In this document: in pieces, positions 6,844 through 10,707 of the stretch
Position numbering within the stretch: position 1 is the stretch's first letter
Layout: the number at the start of each line of letters is the position of its first letter
DNA from: an uncultured Oribacterium sp.
GTDB taxonomy: Bacteria > Bacillota > Clostridia > Lachnospirales > Lachnospiraceae
Direction: 5' to 3'
DNA length: 10,707 nucleotides
NCBI GenBank assembly: GCA_937927445.1
Contig: CALAOB010000104.1
Coordinates: forward strand, 1-10,707
Notes under the pieces: generated by a model
Database searches by the model: none
The model's input: the letters and a program-made list of their open reading frames with translations, nothing else
What the model was told of the DNA's origin: nothing
Position numbers and translations under genes: made by a program

Positions 6844-7839
6844 ATGAGTGAATTTCAGCGGGAAAACCGAAGACGCACGCGGCGGTATGCGATCGTATTC
6901 GCATGCCTGTTTCTCGTGCTGCTTCTTATTTTTTATGTCAATGTCTCCACCGGTACAGTTGCACTGCGCGGTGACACGGTGTCGCAGACCATCCTCTGGC
7001 GCATCCGCCTGCCGCGTGTCTGTCTCGCGATGATCCTCGGCGGGGCGCTTGCGCTGAGCGGCTTCCTGCTCCAGACCTTCTTCGAAAATCCGATCGCCGG
7101 GCCCTACATCCTCGGCATTTCGAGCGGCGCGAAGCTGACCGTCACGCTGTCGATGCTGCTCACCCTGACGAAGCTCCGAACCACCAGCGCAGCCATCAAT
7201 GTCGTGGCCGCCTTCATTGGCGCACTCCTGTCGACCGGCTTCATCCTGCTGATTTCGAAACGCGTACAGCACATGGCGTCGATTCTGATCGGCGGCATCA
7301 TGATCGGCTACGTCGCGAGTGCAATCACCGATTTTCTCATTACCTTCGCGGAGGACGCGGACATCGTAAATCTGCACGGCTGGTCCCTCGGCTCGTTTTC
7401 GGGCGCGGACTGGACGGACGTGCGTGTGTCGCTCGCGGTCGTGGGCGTGACGATGGCGCTGATTTTCGCGATGTCGAAGCAGATCGGCGCGTTCCGGCTC
7501 GGCGAGGGCTACGCGCGCTCCCTCGGGGTCGACGTCCGGCGCTTCCGCACGATCCTCATCCTGCTCTCGAGCATCCTGTCGGCGACCGTCACCGCCTTCG
7601 CCGGCCCGATCAGCTTCGTCGGCGTGGCGGCCCCGTACATCATGCGGCGCCTGCTCCGGACCTCGGAGCCACGCGTGCTGATACCGGCGGCATTCCTCGG
7701 CGGTGCAGCCTTCACGGCGGTCTGCGACCTCCTGGCACGCACGCTGCTCAGCCCGACCGAGCTCAATATCTCGACCGTCACCTCGCTCATCGGCGCGCCG
7801 GTCGTCATCTGGATGCTGCTGCAGGAGAGGAGGAGATGA
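6844..7839 (+). CDS. FecCD/BtuC-family ABC transporter permease
   Basis: A 331-residue inner-membrane permease of an iron-siderophore/cobalamin importer; two copies would form the channel. A short basic cytoplasmic N-terminus (ENRRRTRR) leads into the first helix (about residues 15-33), and repeated hydrophobic segments suggest the usual nine to ten membrane spans. Family marks are RLPRVCLAMILGGALALSG, ENPIAGPYILGISSGAKL, the RSLGVDVRRFR coupling region that meets the ATPase, and GPISFVGVAAPYIMRRL near the end. Length is normal. It follows the receptor gene after a terminator gap of 108 bases and overlaps the ATPase start by four bases (ATGA 7836-7839), which indicates coupled translation. 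The substrate cannot be decided from this protein alone. Confidence 0.93.
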   Translation: MSEFQRENRRRTRRYAIVFACLFLVLLLIFYVNVSTGTVALRGDTVSQTILWRIRLPRVCLAMILGGALALSGFLLQTFFENPIAGPYILGISSGAKLTVTLSMLLTLTKLRTTSAAINVVAAFIGALLSTGFILLISKRVQHMASILIGGIMIGYVASAITDFLITFAEDADIVNLHGWSLGSFSGADWTDVRVSLAVVGVTMALIFAMSKQIGAFRLGEGYARSLGVDVRRFRTILILLSSILSATVTAFAGPISFVGVAAPYIMRRLLRTSEPRVLIPAAFLGGAAFTAVCDLLARTLLSPTELNISTVTSLIGAPVVIWMLLQERRR

Positions 7840-8732
7840 TGCGCGAACAGAAAAATGAATTGTGCCGGGAGGAGACGCGGATCGGCGATGTGGCTGGGAG
7901 AGGCGCTTCTGTGAAGGAAGATGGAGCGCTCGATGCGCTGCGCAGCCCGGGTGCAGAGATGGTCGGAGCGCAGCATATGGCCGTGCGCGATGTGACGGCG
8001 GGGTATCACGGGCAGGTCGTGCTGGACGGGCTCCGCTTCGATGTGCCGCGGGGCGGGATCCTCGTGCTGATCGGGCCGAACGGCGCGGGAAAATCAACCG
8101 TGCTGAAGACCCTGTCCCGTGCGCTTCAGCCAATGCAGGGGACCGTGACGCTGGATGGCCAGGATCTGCAGCATTACTCCGGGGAGGCACTTGCGCGGGA
8201 GGTTGCGGTGATGCTGACGGATCGGGCGAAGCCGGAGCTCATGACCGTGCGGGATGTGGTGTCGCTCGGGCGCTACCCCTATACCGGGCGGCTGGGGCGG
8301 CTCGATACAGAGGACGAAGCGCGGGTGAAGGATGCGATGGAGGCTATGGACGTCATGGCGCTTCGAGAGCGGGATTTCCGGGAACTGAGTGACGGACAGA
8401 AGCAGCGGGCACTGCTCGCGCGGGCGCTGGCACAGGATCCGAAGCTCCTGATCCTCGATGAGCCGACCGGCTACCTCGACATCCACTATAAGCTGCAGCT
8501 TCTTCGGGTACTGCGGGCGAAGGCGCGGGCCGGGATGACGATCGTGGCCTCACTCCACGAGATCGAGCTCGCACGACTGCTCGCAGACCAGCTGCTGACC
8601 GTGAAGGACGGCCATGCGCAGCACATCGGCACAGCGGAGGAGATCTTCCGCGAGGAGATCATCGCGCCGCTCTATGACATCAGCGCGGAGGAGTTCCGGC
8701 TGCTGTATGGACGGGCGGAGGTGCGCACATGA
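7836..8732 (+). CDS. ABC transporter ATP-binding protein, iron/cobalamin importer type
   Basis: A 298-residue cytoplasmic ATPase that powers the neighbouring permease. It shows Walker A GPNGAGKST (80-88), the signature LSDGQ (184-188), Walker B LLILDEP with catalytic Glu209, D-loop YLDI and the switch His in ASLHEIELA. The position of the usual Q-loop Gln reads VAVMLTDRAK (123-132), so the Gln is replaced; I recall related transporters with a similar LTDR-type sequence. Residues 1-47 form a polar extension not needed by the fold; another ATG at 7977 (Met48) would give the usual length of about 250 residues and has a GGAG eight bases upstream. I keep the early start because it overlaps the permease stop (ATGA) after a strong GAGGAGG; the adjacent ATG at 7839 is equally possible. 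The 3' end overlaps cbiD by four bases. Confidence 0.92.
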   Translation: MMREQKNELCREETRIGDVAGRGASVKEDGALDALRSPGAEMVGAQHMAVRDVTAGYHGQVVLDGLRFDVPRGGILVLIGPNGAGKSTVLKTLSRALQPMQGTVTLDGQDLQHYSGEALAREVAVMLTDRAKPELMTVRDVVSLGRYPYTGRLGRLDTEDEARVKDAMEAMDVMALRERDFRELSDGQKQRALLARALAQDPKLLILDEPTGYLDIHYKLQLLRVLRAKARAGMTIVASLHEIELARLLADQLLTVKDGHAQHIGTAEEIFREEIIAPLYDISAEEFRLLYGRAEVRT

Positions 8733-10036
8733 ACGAATTTGTCTTTAAAAATCAGAAGAAGCTCCGCTGCGGGCTGACGACCGGCACCTGCGCGGCGGCG
8801 TGTGCGCAGGCCGCGATGCTGCGGCTTCTCACTGGACAGGTCCTGTCGGAGGTGACGGTACGACTGCCGGAGAGCAGGAAGAATCCCGAAAATACGCGTG
8901 TGACGCTGACGGTGTATCCGACGACGGATGGCGGCTTTGCGACGCGTAAAGATGCCGGCGATGATCCGGATGTCACGAACGGCACGGAAATCCGGGCGTA
9001 TGTGCAGGTATGCGATGGGATGTCCGTGCCGGCAGGCGCGTTTGCGACGGCGGACGGGCGGCTGTATCTCACGGGCGGCGTGGGCGTCGGTCGGGTGACG
9101 AAGCCGGGGCTTGAGCAGGCGGTCGGGCAGAGCGCGATCAATCGCGTGCCGCGGCAGATGATCTTCGACGCCGTGCAGCAGGTGCTGGACGCGTTCGAGG
9201 AGGATGCGGGCGTCGAGCACTATCTGATCACGATTTCGGTGCCGGCGGGCGCGGAGCTCGCACAGCGGACATTTAATCCGATGCTCGGCATCGAGGGCGG
9301 GATCTCGATTCTCGGGACGACCGGCATCGTGGAGCCGATGTCGGAGGCCGCGATTGTCGCGACGATCGAAACCTCGATCCGGCAGGTGCTGGCGATGGAG
9401 GATGCCGCTGTTTTGGAAGTGGATGAAGCTGCGGGATGGCCGCGGGCGTCCGCATCGCATGAGGATCAGGCGGTGTCGGCAGACAGCGGGCGGAAAAAGG
9501 ATGGAGACATTGGCCGAAGAGCGCGGCGGATTCTGGCCGTGCCGGGGAACTACGGGCAGCGCTACGTCGAGCAACAGCTGGGGCTCCGCGGGGTGCCGGT
9601 CGTCGAGGTGTCGAACTACATCGGCGAGGCGATCGACCTCGCGGTGTCCTATGGGGCGACGGATTTTCTGCTGGTCGGCAATGTCGGGAAGCTGGTGAAG
9701 CTCGCGGCGGGCATCATGAACACACACAGTCGCGTGGCGGACGGGCGCTGGGAGATTTTCGCGGCGCATCTCGCGCTGTGCGGCGGTACGCGGGCGCAGG
9801 TGGCGGCGATGCGGGAGGCGACGACGACCGAGGAGATGCTGACGCGGCTCGAAGAGATGGGGCTGCGGGCGCCGGTGATGGACTCCATCATGGGGGAGAT
9901 CGAAGCGCACATGGCGCATCGGATCCGCGGACAGATGGACTTCGGCGTAATCGTGTATTCGGAGCGCTTCGGGCGTGTCGGGGAGACCGCGGGCGCGGCG
10001 CGGCTACTGGAGAAGTTTCGGGGCATCGGCGCGTAG
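8729..10036 (+). CDS. cbiD: Cobalt-precorrin-5B C1-methyltransferase CbiD
   Basis: A 435-residue enzyme of anaerobic (early cobalt insertion) cobalamin synthesis. It methylates C1 of cobalt-precorrin-5B with S-adenosylmethionine in the cytoplasm. Recognised by LRCGLTTGTCAAACAQAA at the N-terminus, GGVGVGRVTKPGL, NPMLGIEGGISILGTTGIVEPMS, ILAVPGNYGQRY and KLVKLAAGIMNTHSRVADGRWE. CbiD proteins are usually about 360-390 residues; the excess is explained by a polar, low-complexity insert of about 37 residues (about 228-264) between the GTTGIVEPMSEAA region and the PGNYG motif. The segment I remember as GHIGK in relatives reads GNVGK here (Asn318). ATGA overlap with the ATPase and GGAGG seven bases upstream support the start. 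No other cobalamin gene is in the window, so the rest of the pathway must be elsewhere or be absent. Confidence 0.95.
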   Translation: MNEFVFKNQKKLRCGLTTGTCAAACAQAAMLRLLTGQVLSEVTVRLPESRKNPENTRVTLTVYPTTDGGFATRKDAGDDPDVTNGTEIRAYVQVCDGMSVPAGAFATADGRLYLTGGVGVGRVTKPGLEQAVGQSAINRVPRQMIFDAVQQVLDAFEEDAGVEHYLITISVPAGAELAQRTFNPMLGIEGGISILGTTGIVEPMSEAAIVATIETSIRQVLAMEDAAVLEVDEAAGWPRASASHEDQAVSADSGRKKDGDIGRRARRILAVPGNYGQRYVEQQLGLRGVPVVEVSNYIGEAIDLAVSYGATDFLLVGNVGKLVKLAAGIMNTHSRVADGRWEIFAAHLALCGGTRAQVAAMREATTTEEMLTRLEEMGLRAPVMDSIMGEIEAHMAHRIRGQMDFGVIVYSERFGRVGETAGAARLLEKFRGIGA

Positions 10037-10144
10037 CTGTATCGATTATTAGCCCCTAAATACCTGTTTGCTGTATCAAAAGTGAATAAAATGAAAAAGA
10101 TGCCAACACGGATGTTGCTTCTGTGTTGGCATCTTTTGGTGTTT
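10037..10144. other. Convergent intergenic gap
   Basis: This AT-richer spacer lies between cbiD and the oppositely oriented hydrolase gene. It holds only the shared terminator; no gene is seen. Confidence 0.6.
10095..10137. terminator. Bidirectional terminator between cbiD and the hydrolase gene
   Basis: AAAAGATGCCAACAC (10095-10109) and GTGTTGGCATCTTTT (10123-10137) form a perfect 15-base-pair stem, extendable by three pairs (one G-U) into the 13-base loop. A and T runs on the two sides give a U tract on either strand, so it can end both convergent transcripts. Confidence 0.92.
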
Positions 10145-10707
10145 TCAGGCTTTCGTCTGTGCGGCGAGCTTTTCGGCGATCAGCTTTTCCTGTGCGTAGT
10201 CGTGGAAGCACTGGAGCCAGATGGCGTAGGCGGCGTTGGTTTCGTGGACGTAGTGGTCGGAGCAGTACTGCGCGGCGAGAGTGCCGTTGGCGGCCTTCAG
10301 GTGGGAGGCGATGTCGAGGTAGCCCCAGCCGTTTTCGGCGCAGAGGGCCTGCATGCGTGCGTTCAGCGCATCGATGTTCGCATTGGTCAGCTTGCCTTTT
10401 TCGGAGCCCTGGTACATCGGAGTCGTGCTGATGATGGTGAAGGTGATGTCCGGGTTCACGGCCCGAATCTGGTTGATGAGGCGGACGTAGTAGTCGACCG
10501 TGCTGTCCACGCCACCGATGTTCAGGTCATTGAGGCCGAAGAACATGAAGACATGCTTCGCGCCGACCATCTGGAGCGAATCCCAGATGTGGTGCTGTGC
10601 GCCCTGGTAGGTCGGGTGCACGGACTTCTTCGAGATGGCCATGAAGGCGTTGTGTGCGGAGAAGCTGCCGCGGGTGAGGAAGCCGAGATTCTGGAGAATC
10701 GCGCTGT
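10145..10707 (-). CDS. SGNH/GDSL-type hydrolase, partial (5' end outside window)
   Basis: The C-terminal 187 residues of a hydrolase-like protein read from the right edge to the TGA at 10145-10147. The frame stays open to the edge, so the internal Met at 10642 is not the real start. FMFFGLNDLNIGG (GLND codons at 10526-10537) matches block III of SGNH hydrolases, whose Asn helps form the oxyanion hole. YCSDHYVHETNAAY (DHYVH at 10244-10258) matches block V with the catalytic Asp/His pair, in a D-x3-H spacing. Between them the alternation of strands (ITFTIISTTPMY) and helices fits the flavodoxin-like fold. Such enzymes are esterases acting on lipids, acetylated sugars or similar; the substrate is unknown here. 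The catalytic Ser block and any signal peptide lie beyond the window. It is convergent with cbiD and shares its terminator. Confidence 0.85.
   Translation of the reverse strand, partial: SAILQNLGFLTRGSFSAHNAFMAISKKSVHPTYQGAQHHIWDSLQMVGAKHVFMFFGLNDLNIGGVDSTVDYYVRLINQIRAVNPDITFTIISTTPMYQGSEKGKLTNANIDALNARMQALCAENGWGYLDIASHLKAANGTLAAQYCSDHYVHETNAAYAIWLQCFHDYAQEKLIAEKLAAQTKA

Noticed and set aside
10145..10642. Hydrolase gene starting at the internal Met (10642)
   Set aside because: The frame is open to the window edge and the upstream residues continue the protein fold, so the gene is simply cut by the window.

Overview
The window reads as a piece of a GC-rich chromosome from an anaerobic Gram-positive bacterium of the class Clostridia, probably Lachnospiraceae-like. 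This is an inference. It rests on the reversed-domain GH3 beta-glucosidase (known from Butyrivibrio and Ruminococcus), the two-domain lipoprotein of the corrinoid/iron transporter, strong AGGAG-type ribosome binding sites, and anaerobic-route cobalamin synthesis (CbiD). No phage, transposase, CRISPR array, rRNA or tRNA was seen. No stretch over 300 bases lacks a gene.

Layout. (1) 133-1137 (+): a WYL-domain transcription regulator whose 3' end is partly duplicated in the following intergenic gap. (2) 1315-4077 (+): an intracellular GH3 glycosidase with its domains in reversed order, ending at a clear terminator (4107-4140). (3) 4214-4822 (+): thymidine kinase, with its own promoter (TTGTAA-17-TATAGT). 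(4) 4978-8732 (+): an ABC importer of the iron-siderophore/cobalamin class, made of a lipoprotein, a FecCD/BtuC-type permease and an ATPase. A hairpin terminator lies between the lipoprotein and permease genes. (5) 8729-10036 (+): cbiD, a cobalamin-ring methyltransferase. The permease, ATPase and cbiD genes are joined by two 4-base ATGA stop/start overlaps. (6) A long bidirectional terminator (10095-10137) ends cbiD and the convergent, partial SGNH/GDSL hydrolase gene (10145 to the right edge, - strand).

How they work together. The transporter and cbiD form one transcription/translation unit, so the imported ligand is plausibly a corrinoid or another cobalamin-pathway compound, although the fold alone would also fit ferric siderophore or haem. 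The WYL regulator could control the adjacent glycosidase, but nothing in the sequence proves it. Thymidine kinase is an independent salvage gene.

The least explained features are the low-complexity insertions or extensions in several otherwise ordinary enzymes (GH3, CbiD, ABC ATPase, lipoprotein), short similar words shared between those inserts and the duplicated tail after the WYL gene, a palindrome before the lipoprotein gene, and the terminator plus hairpin before the permease gene. I found no clearly new biological system. The best candidate for follow-up is the coupling of transporter and cbiD with its unidentified N-terminal ligand domain.
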